Source: Caprella mutica (taxonomy: Eukaryota > Arthropoda > Malacostraca > Amphipoda > Caprellidae). From it: a stretch of DNA of 64,000 bases. The notes beneath the pieces were generated by a model that saw nothing but the letters and a program-made list of their open reading frames with translations, was not told the DNA's origin and did no database searches. Position 1 is the first letter of the stretch. Each line of letters starts with the position of its first letter. The stretch covers positions 124,001-188,000 of the forward strand of contig CANNZV010000515.1 of the NCBI GenBank assembly GCA_947561585.1, read 5' to 3'. Positions 1 through 11,221 of this stretch are shown in pieces. A program made the position numbers and the translations under genes.

Positions 1-2099
1 CTAAATAAACCACAGCACTCTATGTCCATCCATTGCAATGTTTCTTTTTGTTCTTGTAGTTCCTTACTGTATGGTCCTTTCTACTCAGTACTTCTTTCTT
101 AGAAACAATTACAGGGAGTTGCTGCTACAGATACTCAAATCATTTGTTAGTTTTTATTACACCAAAACACAGTTCTAGGGAACGAGTCTTCGAAAACAAT
201 GGCAGTCTGCAATGAAGTGATATGAGCTGGTGAATTTATATTTTGCTCTCTATATCTTTGCCGATATAAACATACAAACATCTTTCACTCAATTTAGTCT
301 ATAAATCTTTATATCAGTATTTGTTAACTGTATTTCTTCTAAGATTATATCATTTGATCTTATCAAATATAATAATAAAACATCAACAAATTTTATTCAA
401 TTTCTCTAAATAGTATTAAATTTATATCATTTATATTATACTATTTAGAATAAGCTGATGTATATATTTATTCAGATTTCAGTCAACAATATGTGCTATT
501 TTTCTAATTGTAATCTCTGAAAATGCAAACTTACTGGAGATTTCTTGAATTTTTTTTAATAAACTTATCTAGATGTAATTATAAGATTTGAAATCACAGT
601 ACATTTTACATTAAATAATAATTTGTTTGATGTATATTAAAATAATAACAACATCACATATTTAATTTCCACATATACATTCTTTAGTTGATAATAAATA
701 CAAATTTAACAACCAAATACATGCAACTAACATTTATTGTTATGTTCCATGATATTCTCAGTCATATGATAATTAGTCCCACAACATGCACTGAACTAAT
801 TAACTGGGAACGTCTAAATGACCAAATAAATGAGAGATACTAAGTGTTATGAACACCAATCAGATGTATAATAGAAACTTGTTACATAATACTACATATT
901 TAATAAGTAATATTAAACTATGTAACTATGATATAATATGATATTGATTTGCTAAATAATGCTAAATTATAATTTGCGTGAAATCGATAATTAAGTTCCT
1001 AAGCAACAATGACACATTGTGCCAACATCGGTACTAGATGGTAAGATGGGCAAGAGATGGCAGACTGAAAAGTAGCCTGGAAATTAAATGGGGTTGCTGT
1101 GGTTTTCCATTCTCATGGAATGTTGCCTTGGGAGAAGGTTGGTTCAATGTGGCGAATCCATCTCATTGAATTGTCATATTGTTCCAACCTAATTAATATA
1201 TAGCGCATCAACATTATATGGCTCCATTCATCAAAACCTTCGTAGTTTGAAAAATAAAATAAACTTCTCTTTAATAAATATCAAGATACAACATAATATG
1301 TATCATTGTATAATTGTATATACTACATCATTGAACTAACTATACAGAGCATCATTCTCACACAAATTCACTGTGTTCAAATAAAAACCAACAAAAGATG
1401 AATTTTGCACAAAAAGATGGTGAACTAAGCAGCTGAACCCAAGAAACTAACTCACAGAACATCTGGGTTCGATGGAAGTCAGGTTAAGAGCCACCATGGT
1501 CTTTCTTTATACATATATATATATAAATATATATGTAGCGGATGTAGGTATGTATAATTATGTTGATGAAAAAGAAACTTTTCATATTCATAATCTTCAA
1601 AATTAGCATTTATGGATAATATATGTATAGCTGTGTCGTGTAAATAATAAACTGATGTATTAAAAAAAATAAGAAAATTATCTATATCAGATCTTATTTA
1701 TTTGACGATGTACTGACAAAGTATTCTAATTTTTAAGTCATTTAAATATTTTTCTTAATATTCGAAACATTTCCATTTACCAAATCAGATAACAATGTTT
1801 CGGATTGAAGTCTCAATTTGCAGTCTTTTCTATGATTCCATTTCATGCTCCAGTGATTCTCAGAGCTTCTTATTCAATTTGTGAAGGATTTGATATGCTA
1901 TGAGTAGCCCAGGGCAGGATTATTAACTACACGAATATTAAATATCATTAACAGAGACTTGCAGTCTTTTAGTTACGTAATAGATATTTTAGGTTGTTAT
2001 GTGTAACTAATATAATCGATTAATGACAACAGTGCCACTTTAATTCTCATGCAATCCCTTATTTGGACTGTAATATTTGTGTACATCATCCATGACTAA
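1..2099. other. A+T-rich non-coding stretch
   Basis: I see no supportable gene here. An (AT)-rich microsatellite lies near 1510-1535. A slightly GC-richer patch at about 1010-1190 has only short interrupted frames on both strands, so I assign it no function. Confidence 0.6.
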
Positions 2100-2180
2100 T
2101 ATTAAGTGTGTAAAATAAATATTTCAAACTGTATTACTGCTAAAGGGGTCCAGGAGGAGAAAAAGGTTGGGAACTCCTGG
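2100..2180 (-). mobile_element. hAT-type transposon end (remnant)
   Basis: Read on the minus strand, the sequence ending at 2180 begins CAGGAGTTCCCAACCTTTTT and continues CCTGGACCCCTTTAG. This closely follows the end typical of hAT elements of the Charlie/MER5 kind, CAGTGGTTCTCAAAC with a downstream GGACCCCTTT. The element would extend to lower coordinates. I found no partner end or 8-bp target duplication, so this is a solo or truncated end. The family call rests on motif resemblance only. Confidence 0.5.
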
Positions 2181-2817
2181 TCTAACTGATGAAATCGGAG
2201 TCCTTTCAATAATGCAACCGTCGCCTCTTCGTGTCGCTCTGTCAGTACGTTTCTTAGTTGTGAAACAACATTTCTTGGTATTGAAATGTTGCCATATGTT
2301 GGAAGTTTTTGACACACCGCTTAAACACTTTTAGAAAGAGCATTTCCTGATCTCGAATGCTCGTTGAACGTTAGTAACACTTTATGAGATAAGTAACTGT
2401 TCCACTGCGAAGATAAATAATTGTAGCGTCGAACATCCGACTTGTAGCGTCAAATAGATTCGGTTTGAATTCATTGTTTTTATAATGCATTTCAACAAAT
2501 TTGTAGCGTAGATACGATTTTTCATGAAACTACATTCCTTCTATTCCGCGATTTGTGTATAAAATATTATGATTCTTTGATGTCATGTTGACCATATTGC
2601 TGCTTTTAAACTGCTCTTTACAGTATGCAGGGCAAATTACCCGGGGACGAATATTTTGCCTTTACAAATCATCGCCGGAAAATTTGTCTGCAGGCAATTC
2701 TTTGCTGATTGAAAATAAAAGAGATATAATTTGCAATATAATTATAAGTTTGAAATAAATTATAAACATACTTTTCTCATTATATTTATCACTATCGAAC
2801 CAGGCAAGTGAATACAT
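2181..2817. other. Unassigned; weak coding-like and word-like patches
   Basis: The minus-strand reading of about 2190-2315 is open and GC-richer than its surroundings, but it continues straight across the hAT end and matches nothing I know. Around 2636-2700 there are AATTACCCGGGG-like and AAATTTGTC words, loosely similar to the array at 5093-5152. No gene is supported. Confidence 0.4.
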
Positions 2818-2880
2818 CAAAACCTCCTAGTAGACCAGCCTCCTAGTTGGAACGTAACTCTGGTCTACTACGAAGTTTTG
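2818..2880. repeat. 63-bp hairpin with 21-bp arms
   Basis: Arms at 2818-2838 and 2860-2880 are inverted copies with about three mismatches; both share AGTAGACCAG next to a 21-nt loop. The size and loop would suit a small stem-loop RNA or a tiny foldback remnant. Nothing distinguishes the two options. No target duplication is evident. Confidence 0.6.
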
Positions 2881-3795
2881 CTGTATATAAAGCTTGATCG
2901 CTTTATACAATGAAATTATAATTAAAATTCATATCTTTTATATTTTCAATCGGCTACGAATTGTCCAAAGACGAAATCTCAGGACACAAAATAAACCAAC
3001 AAATTATTACATACACGGTTACTTATGTTAAATTGAGTTATCATTTTATCAACTTATACAATTCGTTTGCGTTGATGATGAACCTATCCTCTTTATCGTT
3101 CAGCATACCGTGTAAATGAATTGGATATGAACGATGAAGGGTAAAACATTTACCCATCACTCTTTAATATTTATCGATCACTCTTTAATAAAAAAAATAA
3201 TGATGTGTCAAAACTGATCGATATATGTTATGGTTCATTTTCCAGTTAGAGTATTAGATCATCTGTATCTCTTTTATTAAGTCGACTTATCAATATATTT
3301 CTTGTGTTTACAATGAGTAAGGAACGTATTTTAAAACTTTTATTCAATAGACCGCTAATTGCAATATTACTTAGTTATATGAAAATTGGAAATTATTGAT
3401 TATTTTGGTAATAATCAATGATGATATTTAGCAATAATGAATGGTGATGTTTTAACAATTATGAATGATAATAATTAGAAATGATGAATGGTGATATAAT
3501 AATAGTTATACTATAAATGATTATAGAAATATCAATACATGAAGTATATCCATCCGCAATATTCTAATAATGATAATAATTCCATAAGTTATATTGAATA
3601 TTAATCTTTATATATCATATTGGAGAAGTGTGATCGGTGGTATAATAAACCCCTCAGGAACACCCTCTGAATAGTTCATTCACAATTATTTTAAATCACC
3701 TCCTTGCTGAATATATAAATTCATATAAACACTGTTTTCTCTGCATTTTACCCATAGTAGATTCCAAAACTCACTTTCGATATTATTTACACATT
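2881..3795. other. A+T-rich non-coding stretch
   Basis: No gene is seen. Between about 3400 and 3500 the motif aatgatgaatggtgat recurs imperfectly two or three times, a weak simple-sequence drift. Nothing else stands out. Confidence 0.6.
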
Positions 3796-4185
3796 TTAAA
3801 AATTTGTATCGACTGTAAACAAATATTCAATGACCGTTTTTCACTTTAATGATTCATATTTATAGGAATATCATTTGTATTGACTGAAAATAGATATTGT
3901 ATAAGCTGTAAATATATATTGTATGTATGTTCTTCACCGTAAGAGTTCATCCCTAGTGAGCTATTATTTGCATGGACTGTAAGTAGATATTGCATAAATG
4001 ATCTATTACGTAAGAGTTCACTTTTGTGTAATATTATTTGAATGAAACAATGGAACCATTTATTCAAGATCACATATAAAATGCATAATTTTTTTGAAAT
4101 CGTCAGTAACTAAATATTACATGCATGATCTTCGCCGTGGGAGTTCGATAGTGGTACATAATTTGTATCTGTTTGCAGAGACAAA
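3796..4185. repeat. Degenerate tandem repeat, about 85-110 bp unit
   Basis: Four to five diverged copies share an ordered set of words: TTGTAT-GACTGTAAATAGATATT, then an ATGATCTTC-CCGTAAGAGTTCA-like block, then TATTATTTG. The GACTGTAA word occurs near 3811 and 3974; the AAGAGTTCA block near 3942 and 4014, and as GGGAGTTCG near 4140. Short open frames overlapping it have no support as genes. Confidence 0.5.
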
Positions 4186-4896
4186 TCACTTTACTATTCC
4201 TTTGCACCATAACTCTTTAGTTATCGTTAATACAAGAAAAAAGCAGGACGGTCATACAGTGTTAAATTTTATTGGCAGCGGTATACAATAATGGAAAGAA
4301 TATATAGTACGGCTAAGTTTCAATTACCAGATACGATTAAATAGCAGATAAAAAATTCAAAGTCTTATTTTAAAAGCTCGCCAAAAGAAAATCATTGGAA
4401 TATATAAGTATATACAGAGATAGTTTGATGCGTCTAACCTACTGAAATATTACCATGTATCTAATTTGCATCTGGTGATTGATGTTAACAGTTATATACA
4501 ATCTCCTCCTGGTTGCGATTGGTAATACACTCTATATTTACCATATCCTTTTTTGGATCAATGTAACCTATTTTGCATTTATAGCTCTACATGATCCCAT
4601 GCATAATGTGTACTTTTTCACTTACTTGCCCTTGCATTCAGAAGAATTATATATTATAATCAGTGATGAAATAAATAGGAAAATAATTAAGTAATTTGCT
4701 GAACCCAGCATCATCACATCCGTATAAACAAACAACTTATTAGAATTGATATGATAGACATTGGTTGAAAAATACACTGTCGAGATAAGCGTTGAAATGA
4801 TTTTTCAATGTGAATCATTGTTATCAACATAAAGGAATATTGCATTGGTAATTAACGGAATACATGGCAAGAGAAATTGATCTGTTTTTAGAATAA
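4186..4896. other. Non-coding stretch
   Basis: No gene or element edge is seen. The short open frame at 4479-4694 is A+T-driven and hydrophobic, with no recognisable motif. Confidence 0.55.
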
Positions 4897-5034
4897 TACT
4901 GTTTTCAAAATGATATTGTTTACAAAATGGTACTGTTTACAAAATGGTACTCTTTTCAAAATGGTACTGTTTACAGAGTGATATTGTTTACAAAGTGATA
5001 TTGTTTATAAGGTGGTATAGTGCTTATAAAGTGA
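4897..5034. repeat. 17-bp tandem repeat, 8 copies
   Basis: The unit is tactgtttacaaaatgg, with copies starting at 4897, 4914, 4931, 4948, 4965, 4982, 4999 and 5016. The last copy is stretched to 19 bp. Variants are mostly single-base changes such as tattgtttacaaagtga. No open frame depends on it. Confidence 0.9.
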
Positions 5035-5092
5035 TATTTTTCCTTTTAATAACCATTCCAATTATTACAAGAATTGGGTTAAATCACGGAGT

Positions 5093-5152
5093 TGCCAATT
5101 TACCGGATGTTTAATTAACCGGGCTTCACAAATTACCAGGGGTCAAATTACC
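5093..5152. repeat. Short word array, AATTACCgGGG type
   Basis: Within about 60 bp the word (c)aaattaccgggg recurs four times in degenerate form: caatttaccgg, taattaaccggg, aaattaccagggg and aaattaccag. This texture matches the word-repeat ends of paired elements elsewhere in the window (14517-15793, 25971-26482, 56760-57555). No inverted partner was found, so it may be a solo end. Confidence 0.5.
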
Positions 5153-5419
5153 AGCACCAATTTCTGTACCTATAATTACTACGGTTTAAAATAATCACAC
5201 CTGGTTGTATTATCAAAATGGGTGACAATATACGTTATATGAAAACGAAACATGTTTGTCAACGCTTCAACGTTAGTGAATGTAGTGCCACCACTTGGTC
5301 TATTTCAAACTAATTCATTTCTATTAAAAAATATTATATATTGATTAAAGTAACAAAGAAAAAGACCAAAGATTCCTAAGTTATTATAGAATACTTTTCA
5401 TTAATTGTACGTTTTTAAG

Positions 5420-5597
5420 CAAATCGATAAGTGGATCTAACAATTCAAATGCCCCACAACGACATGCGTCACTAGGACACATCCCAAACCCTACAGTCAA
5501 CAAAACACGGCAGGAGCTCAAGGCACATTCGGACTGCCACGGAGACGCTGTACGGCGTCGCGGATTGTCAGCCATGGCCCACAACAACCATCACTAA
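5420..5597 (+). CDS. Candidate last exon, product not recognised
   Basis: An acceptor-like tract (gtacgtttttaag) is followed by 59 sense codons counting the split first codon, then TAA at 5595-5597. The reading is GC-rich and uses G/C third bases heavily (CAC ATC CCA AAC, CGG CAG GAG CTC AAG), in sharp contrast to its A+T-rich surroundings. The peptide is polar and low in hydrophobics: a Ser/Asn-rich start, then PQRHASLGHIPNP, a KTRQELKAHSDCHG stretch, an RRR cluster and a His/Asn-rich C-terminus. RHAS is a plausible basophilic-kinase site. There is no ATG upstream in frame, as expected for an internal or last exon. The open minus-strand frame at 5384-5587 is its shadow. I cannot name the gene; a cytoplasmic tail is one guess. 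The coding call is an inference from composition and frame. Confidence 0.5.
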
Positions 5598-6199
5598 TTT
5601 CCTGATATCAGTCAATTTCTTTTTGTCTAAACTTTACAAATGCCCCTAAACCAAAATTATCGGAGTACAAGAAATATTTCATAACTAAGTCACAGAAAAG
5701 TGAGAGTTTAAATATCATATACGAGAAATAGAACACAAATAATGAATGTAGCCAAACGAAAAATAATTGCTACTTGAAAAAGGTAATTTTTCATCTTTTC
5801 AGTTTTCAATAATCCAGTAAAAAGGCAGAGAAGCCTAATTACAGATTACTTCCTAGATTTTTCATAAAACAATTAGACTGTTTCAATTAAAAACAGTTGA
5901 TTGGAAAAACACTTATAATCCATGAAATCTTTCATTAGTAATGACTGCATGGTTGCATTGCTTTTCACGTACTTTATCAAATAAGTAATTTGAGATGGAC
6001 CTTTTGGACAGATCTTACTCAGAAATTTAACATCCGCTTTTGATAATTATCTTACGATGTAATAATAGCTTCAAAATTTTCCTTCTTCTTATCTATGTTT
6101 GTGAATGATGATAATGAACAATTACACATCTTATATGTAGAATGGTAAGAGTTACACATGATCATCGGTGACAATGAACGATTATTTTCAATAATTTGA
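5598..6199. other. Non-coding; possible 3' UTR or intergenic
   Basis: No gene is seen. If 5420-5597 is a last exon, this would be its 3' untranslated region and downstream flank. Several AATAAA-like strings occur, but A+T-rich sequence gives these by chance. Confidence 0.4.
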
Positions 6200-6590
6200 T
6201 TTTGATAACCTTTTCCTATACATTTTTTTTATTAGAAAAGTTCTATAGAAATTAAAAAGAGATGTAATTATTCTATATTGTTGCATAATTCATACATTCA
6301 TTTTGTGGATGATAACTTTGTATTATTTTACATACATTATTATTTCGTACAATCATTTAACTAAGAATTTCATTAACAAATTTATAAAATAACAATCTGA
6401 GATTGTTCACCTTCACATAGCATTTCTATAAAACCTTCACTAGCACTTTAAAGAAAACTTACAGAATTAAAATCTCCAACTGAACTAATTATGTGAACCT
6501 ACCACGACCGAGATCCGAAAAGCTACATCTTTTTTTAAGTACACAGTCTGTCTTTATACGAGCTCTACCTATAATATAAAATTTTCAATA
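6200..6590 (+). repeat. Dispersed repeat, copy A
   Basis: This stretch is collinear with 30240-30640 and 63725-64000. Shared landmarks in order are ATTAGAAAAGTTnTATAGAAA, CAATCTGAGATTGTTCACCTTCA, AAAGAAAACTTA, then TCCAACTGAACTAATT and TACGAGCT(C/T)TACCT. It is the most diverged of the three copies. It ends about 100 bp before the 1.4-kb minisatellite. No open frame supports a protein. Confidence 0.65.
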
Positions 6591-6695
6591 GCAACATAAA
6601 TATTTGATCTTCAACCCTGAACATGTGCACTATTAAAAATCATTCTTGCATCGTAGGTACACAATATAAAATTTATTCGGCTTTACCGGTTATTT

Positions 6696-8085
6696 TACTT
6701 TGGTCGTACAGATCATCACTCTTTTTCATCACTTTTGTGTTAGTTTTCTTTGGTCGTACAGAGCATCACTCTTTTTCATCAATTTGTGTTAGTTTTCTCT
6801 GGTCGTACAGAGCATCAGTCTTTTTCATCACTTTTGTGTTAGTTTTCTTTGGTCGTACAGAGCATCAGTCTTTTTCATCACTTTGTGTTAGTTTTCTTTG
6901 GTCGTACAGAGCATCAGTCTTTTTCATAAATTTTGTGTTAGTTTTCTTTGGTCGTACAGAGCATCAGTCTTTTTCATCACTTTTGTGTTAGTTTTCTTTG
7001 GTCGTACAGAGCATCAGTCTTTTTCATCACTTTTGTGTTAGTTTTCTTTGGTCGTACAGAGCATCAGTCTTTTTCATAAATTTTGTGTTAGTTTTCTTTG
7101 GTCGTACAGAGCATCAGTCTTTTTCATCACTTTTGTGTTAGTTTTCTTTGGTCGTACAGAGCATCAGTCTTTTTCATCACTTTGTGTTAGTTTTCTTTGG
7201 TCGTACGAAGCATTAGTCTTTTTATCAATTTTGTGTTAGTTTTCTTTGGTCGTACAGAGCATCAGTCTTTTTCATAAATTTTGTGTTAGTTTTCTTTGGT
7301 CGTACAGAGCATCAGTATTTTTCATCACTTTTGTGTTAGTTTTCTTTGGTCGTACAGAGCATCAGTCTTTTTCATCAATTTGTGTTAGTTTTCTTTGGTC
7401 GTACAGAGCATCAGTCTTTTTCATCACTTTTGTGTTAGTTTTCTTTGGTCGTACAGAGCATCAGTAATTTTCATCACTTTTGTGTTAGTTTTCTTTGGTC
7501 GTACAGAGCATCAGTCTTTTTCATCACTTTTGTGTTAGTTTTCTTTGGTCGTACAGAGCATCAGTCTTTTTCATCACTTTGTGTTAGTTTTCTTTGGTCG
7601 TACGAAGCATTAGTCTTTTTATCAATTTTGTGTTAGTTTTCTTTGGTCGTACAGAGCATCAGTCTTTTTCATAAATTTTGTGTTAGTTTTCTTTGGTCGT
7701 ACAGAGCATCAGTATTTTTCATCACTTTTGTGTTAGTTTTCTTTGGTCGTACAGAGCATCAGTCTTTTTCATCAATTTGTGTTAGTTTTCTTTGGTCGTA
7801 CAGAGCATCAGTCTTTTTCATCACTTTTGTGTTAGTTTTCTTTGGTCGTACAGAGCATCAGTAATTTTCATCACTTTTGTGTTAGTTTTCTTTGGTCGTA
7901 CAGAGCATCAGTCTTTTTCATCACTTTTGTGTTAGTTTTCTTTGGTCGTACAGAGCATCAGTATTTTTCATCACTTTTGTGTTAGTTTTCTTTGGTCGTA
8001 CAGAGCATCAGTCTTTTTCATCAATTTGTGTTAGTTTTCTTTGGTCGTACAGAGCATCAGTCTTTTTCATCACTTTTGTGGGTCG
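6696..8085. repeat. Minisatellite, about 50-bp unit, about 28 copies
   Basis: The unit runs ctttggtcgtacagagcatc, agtctttttcatcactttt, gtgttagtttt, and is 48-50 bp long. Variants (cataaatttt, catcaattt, agtaatttt, and a cgaagcattag unit at 7201 and 7598) recur in order, giving a 397-bp higher-order period of eight units. The string at 7201-7640 reappears from 7598. Several open frames of 63-122 codons here are only translations of the array: 50 is not a multiple of 3, so all three frames cycle. It begins just after dispersed repeat copy A. Confidence 0.95.
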
Positions 8086-10209
8086 TTACAAGAGAGTAAT
8101 GACTCCTCGCATTGATAAAGCAGCCATTCCTTATGATTTATAACCAGTAAAGTTTGCTCATCAATCTAGTCTCAATTCATCCCTCAGGTGGAGTTAAATC
8201 AATTCCAACTATGAACTGAAAGAATAAATTAATTACCGAGACTACCACAATCTTTGTAGCTGAGGGGACAGTTCTTAAGAGTCGTCAACTCGTAAGGTAT
8301 AGCTCATACAATATGGGCCAGAATTTATTCTGCTTAAATGTAGCCACAATCAGTACTCATATATAAATATTAGTAGTAATTGTAAGATATTAAACTCCGA
8401 TGTAAATGAATGTCGACATTTTACTCCCATATAAATTATCTCAGAATCAGGAAACAAGTAGATGGTCCTTCTCTAATTGCCTGAGCAGAATTCCCTCTTT
8501 TCATTGTTTCTGGAAATGAGAAGACACTCAAGAAGGGTAGGATGTCGAGGGTAATACCTGCTGAAAGTATTTTCAGAGTTTATGAGGCAAGGAAGGGGCT
8601 AGAGACGACGTGATTTGTTCGTAATGATACTTTTACACTCAATAAATTAGGATTATAGAATCAAATACATATTAATACTTGGCAACATACTCCTGCAACA
8701 AAAAAAATCACAAAAAGTTAAAGATATAGTTACCGTTAACAGTAATGTTCTTACATAACTTATTTTCTTATGATATATCACTGGCTGCTAGAATTATATA
8801 TCTAATTGCATAACAGTTCCATTGAAACTCGAGGAAACTAAACCGACGCAGCGTCAACATATTTTATTTCTTTTAAATAACCGAATGAAAGGAACTACTT
8901 ATAGCTGAATTTGTAAGAAATATTGGAAACATTTTAATCAGACTCTGTCAAGTCGGATAAAAGAAACGATAACTCCGGAAATTTAGATTCAAGGCCCTGT
9001 TTTGATTGAATAAAAGTCGATAAATGACTCCATAGAATTATTTTCTCGAGAATTCAGAAATATAAAGAGGAAGTTTTCTTATGTAAAAATTATCGCTCAT
9101 TGATATCTTTCATTTTTTATTCATGAATAAATGAAACTTAGTATTATTTTAATTAGGTTCTTTGCGTTTGTAGTGATTAATTACTTGTTGGTGTTTTTTG
9201 CAACACAAAAATATATTCATAAAAAATTATAATATATAATTCCTTCAACAATGAATTCAACTCATTATATCTACCGTATATATATCTAATTGTATTGAAA
9301 AGCACTAATTTCAAATGTACAATAATTGTACATATATAGTAACAAAAGTTTTAATATTCTGTGATATGTATTAATGTCTACTTTTAAAATAATAAATATA
9401 ATTTTCTCTGAGTTATTACTCTAAGCATTCTAACAATAAATGTACATCGGATATTTTAGAACATAATTAAATTATTTTTTTATCAAGAAATTGTTTTTTT
9501 CATTTACATTCATTTTTGTTGTTGAAAACTTTATCAGAAAACTGTGCTTCTCTCTAAGTTATACAATCAACAGTAGAATTAGCAAACAGTCAATGTGACT
9601 GCTTTTGGGCTTTTCAAACATTTGAATTTCATAAAATATTATTGGAAGATAATTGAATTTAAAATAAGGAGATAATGGATATTTCTATTTAAAAAGAATT
9701 CAACTATCCATCCATATTATTTTATAAGGTACAAATTGTTGGGTTATGATTCAATTTTTTAATTGATAATATTATAATACAGATAACTATTGAAATCTTT
9801 TGGACTAATTTTATTTCTAAAACTTATTTGCGTAAAAAAATATTTTATGAAGAAGTATATCTTTAATACTTTGGCGTTTGAATTATATTTGCATACATTT
9901 TTATTAAAGTTCCCAAATTATACTATTTCCAGGTGAAACTATAAATATATATTTCAGAGAGTTATTCCAAAATGAAATATTTAATACTGTATTTCAGAAG
10001 ACAGTCGATCAAATTAACCTGAAGAATACATTCGTAGAAAGGATATCATAGATATTTGTCGTCAAAAGAGATAACTGGTGTTTTGAAATATCTATTAAAT
10101 CTGGACGAAAATCCATGGTATAGAAATCATGTAGTGTATATTTTGATTCAATAAATACATATATAAGATTGATGTTCTATTGTATACTATGTTCGATAGA
10201 AACATGTAT
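8086..10209. other. Non-coding; weak exon candidate at its start
   Basis: Immediately after the minisatellite, 8093-8143 reads RVMTPRIDKAAIPYDL then a stop, behind an AG at 8091-8092. It is only 16 codons and the upstream tract is the repeat itself, so I do not call it. The rest is A+T-rich, with no gene or repeat edge I can support. Confidence 0.5.
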
Positions 10210-10490
10210 ACAGGGTCGCCAAAAAATGTGGTCAAAAAATAGGTTTACAGTTATCACGTACACTACTTTTTTTTACAACAGAGCAGCAAGAAATTTGTTA
10301 TACATATCAATAAGCCTGTTAACACATACAAAAACATAAACAATATAACGTCTCAGATGCTCTAAAATCTAAATGTTCTCCTCCAACAATGCATTATTCT
10401 TTAAATTTCTCCAGGACACTTTGAAATACAGGGTGTAACTTCAACCACATAAAATGTAGTTTTATAGCTGTAAACCTAGTTTTGGGCAAC
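10210..10490. mobile_element. Possible small inverted-repeat element
   Basis: A Tc1/mariner-like terminus, TATACAGGGTCGCC, starts at about 10208. The string TAGGTTTACAGTTAT near 10231 is inverted at about 10460-10476 (CTGTAAACCTAG), and the outer bases (CGCCAAAA versus TTTTGGGCAAC) also pair. A second CAGGGTGTAAC lies in between at 10428 in the same orientation, so the region may combine two ends. No clean target duplication was found. Confidence 0.35.
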
Positions 10491-11105
10491 TCGGTACCAT
10501 GGATAAGTCTAGCTAGACTTTTTCATGCCTGTAAAAATAAAATGAAGGGACTTATTTTGAACTGTTCCATTTCCAGTAAATCAAACAATATAATGGAATA
10601 CAAGTTAATACAAAATGAAGCAATACTATTATTATTAAGTATTGTTAAAAAAATACTGTTTCACGATCCTGCTTGATCTATCTATCATAAGAATTATTAT
10701 GAAAATTTTCGTAAAAGTTACATAAAACATTTATTATATTATTCAATTTCATATGGAAAAAGCTCACCATTACTAATATTATTATATGCTCACTACCAAA
10801 AATAATTGCACTAATCACCTAATCAAGAAATTAATACAATAATCAAAGATGTATTTCTAAAATACGGTAATTAATTTAGTTGGTCAAAAAGAATTCGATA
10901 TACACACAAAGATGGCGAATATGCACCTGAAATATTTCCCCAACTATTTTTGTATAGATCTCATGCACCGAGTTCCCCCGCCAATAAAAATACCATGGTC
11001 GAGAAATTCAGTGATCAAACATTCCCAGACGATCTATGGCTGGTCTCCAGAAGAATTTCAATAATTTTCATTGCACCGACATGTTCTTATGACTTGAGAT
11101 ATTAT
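10491..11105. other. Non-coding stretch
   Basis: Nothing supportable is seen on either strand. Confidence 0.55.
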
Positions 11106-11221
11106 TCAGCATAGCAGATCATTTTTTGGCAGTTGTGAAGGATGTCGGACACGGAATGTCTTCGTGCGTAAGTTATGACTCAAGCCCCCAGATGAATGGT
11201 GGTGGTACACATCGGAATGTC
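11106..11221 (-). CDS. Candidate last exon, product not recognised
   Basis: On the minus strand an acceptor-like gtgatgttgcag (ending at 11222) is followed by an open, relatively GC-rich reading that ends TGC TGA. The peptide begins HSDVYHHHSSGGLSHN, then a basic RTKTFRVRHPSQLPK stretch, and ends NDLLC. Histidine and basic residues dominate. Codon choice (GTG TAC CAC CAC, CGC ACG AAG, CGT GTC CGA) is richer in G/C than the flanks. The frame stays open upstream to an ATG at 11291, but with a more A+T-rich composition. No domain is recognised. It could equally be chance, or a fragment of an old transposon. Confidence 0.35.

Noticed and set aside
5384..5587. 67-codon minus-strand frame
   Set aside because: It is the antisense shadow of the better coding candidate on the plus strand.
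6623..8143. Six open frames of 63-122 codons with similar FFGRTEHQSFSS-type peptides
   Set aside because: They are translations of the 50-bp minisatellite in rotating frames.
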